Shown one piece after another: positions 38,868 through 39,228 of a stretch of 39,228 nucleotides of DNA (the stretch's first letter is position 1; each line of letters starts with the position of its first letter). Source of the DNA: Rhizobium sp. Q54. Its GTDB lineage: Bacteria; Pseudomonadota; Alphaproteobacteria; Micropepsales; Micropepsaceae. The notes under the pieces are model-generated. The model was given only the letters and a program-made list of their open reading frames with translations. It had not been told where the DNA came from and did no database searches. The translations under genes and the position numbers were made by a program. The stretch lies in the NCBI GenBank assembly GCA_945882615.1, contig CAMCWK010000027.1, positions 1-39,228 of the forward strand. The letters run 5' to 3'.

Positions 38868-39228
38868 ATGGAGTGGCTGCTGCAAAATCCGCTCGCGCTC
38901 TGGCTGGTAATCGCGGCTGTGCTGCTGGCCATTGAAGTCGGCACCGGTTCGGGATGGCTGTTATGGCCGACCGGCGCGGCGGCGCTGACCGGCCTGGCCG
39001 CTTCAGTCTTTCATTTAAACCTGCCGATTCAACTGGTGGTCTTTGCGCTGCTGACCATCGCCACCGCCCTGGCCGGTCGCCGCTTCTTTCCACGGACCGC
39101 CGCGGCAGGGGCCGACATCAACGACACCATGACGCGGCTGGTGGGCGCACAGGGTGTGACAGCCGACGCGTTCCACAATGGGCGCGGCCGGGTCTTCGTG
39201 GACGGAAAGGAGTGGTCTGCCAGGCTGG
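38868..39228 (+). CDS. NfeD-family protein, N-terminal part (runs off window)
   Basis: The first 120 residues are present. A short N-terminus (MEWLLQNPLALWL) is followed by two or three membrane helices (about 8-75, including FALLTIATALAGRRFF). The beginning of a soluble OB-fold domain follows (MTRLVGAQGVTADAFHNG and RVFVDGKEWSARL). NfeD proteins pair with SPFH proteins and stabilise their membrane assemblies; this one follows the SPFH gene by one base. This is the short NfeD1b type without an N-terminal protease domain, judged from what is visible. The 3' end is outside the window. Confidence 0.9.
   Translation, partial: MEWLLQNPLALWLVIAAVLLAIEVGTGSGWLLWPTGAAALTGLAASVFHLNLPIQLVVFALLTIATALAGRRFFPRTAAAGADINDTMTRLVGAQGVTADAFHNGRGRVFVDGKEWSARL

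Noticed and set aside
37865..38944. Minus-strand ORF of 359 residues opposite the SPFH gene
   Set aside because: Shadow of a high-GC gene; the plus strand has a clear SPFH domain and ribosome-binding site.

Overview
This window is a stretch of high-GC chromosome from an alphaproteobacterium. The placement rests on several lineage markers: a SciP-type CtrA inhibitor, a BamF (DUF3035) lipoprotein in the lspA operon, a TipF-like degenerate EAL protein behind a textbook CtrA box, a CIRCE element in front of groES-groEL, and MutL with the endonuclease motif. Gene content would fit a relative of Rhizomicrobium, Micropepsaceae or Caulobacterales, but the exact family cannot be fixed from sequence alone. 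No rRNA, tRNA, CRISPR array, insertion sequence or prophage was found. Codon use looks uniform.

Layout. (1) 1-640: 5' end of groEL and complete groES on the minus strand, with a sigma70-like promoter and CIRCE operator. (2) 829-2890: two small exported Tyr/Gly/Gln-rich proteins with similar N-termini and the same GTTCA direct repeat upstream, then an OmpA-like lipoprotein. (3) 2984-4243: TipF-like membrane c-di-GMP receptor candidate with CtrA sites. (4) 4319-15248: a long housekeeping run of HAD phosphatase, MaoC hydratase, ribF, ileS, lspA, bamF, an active/inactive M16 peptidase pair and mutL. (5) 15340-18372: rsmD, a DsbD/ScsB-type disulfide reductase, and sciP. (6) 18495-21696: two small stress-type proteins, an orphan CysJ-like diflavin reductase, a GntR regulator with an extra winged helix, and a Gln-rich small gene broken by an amber codon. 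(7) 21924-25608: a three-subunit, membrane-type gluconate-2-dehydrogenase-like complex. (8) 25577-37860: a TPR/SPINDLY O-GlcNAc-transferase-like protein, then an accessory metabolic region with a Tat-exported amidohydrolase-fold protein, Tat-exported Gfo/Idh/MocA oxidoreductase, Sec-exported HpcH/HpaI aldolase-like protein, PQQ dehydrogenase, Cu/Zn SOD, YpfJ-type zinc peptidase, MlrC-type peptidase and Tat-exported hydroxypyruvate-isomerase-like protein. (9) 37898-39228: an SPFH/stomatin protein and the start of its NfeD partner.

How the genes work together. The left half is mostly envelope biogenesis, translation and repair. The lspA-bamF-M16 run concerns lipoproteins and outer-membrane assembly. 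sciP and the tipF-like gene both belong to the CtrA cell-cycle/flagellar circuit, and both have candidate cell-cycle sites in their upstream regions. The right half is rich in exported oxidative enzymes: the gluconate-dehydrogenase-like complex and the PQQ dehydrogenase would feed periplasmic electrons to the respiratory chain. Around them sit four Tat substrates and one Sec substrate whose relatives are usually cytosolic. This periplasmic module is the best candidate for an undescribed system, although its substrate cannot be read from the sequence.
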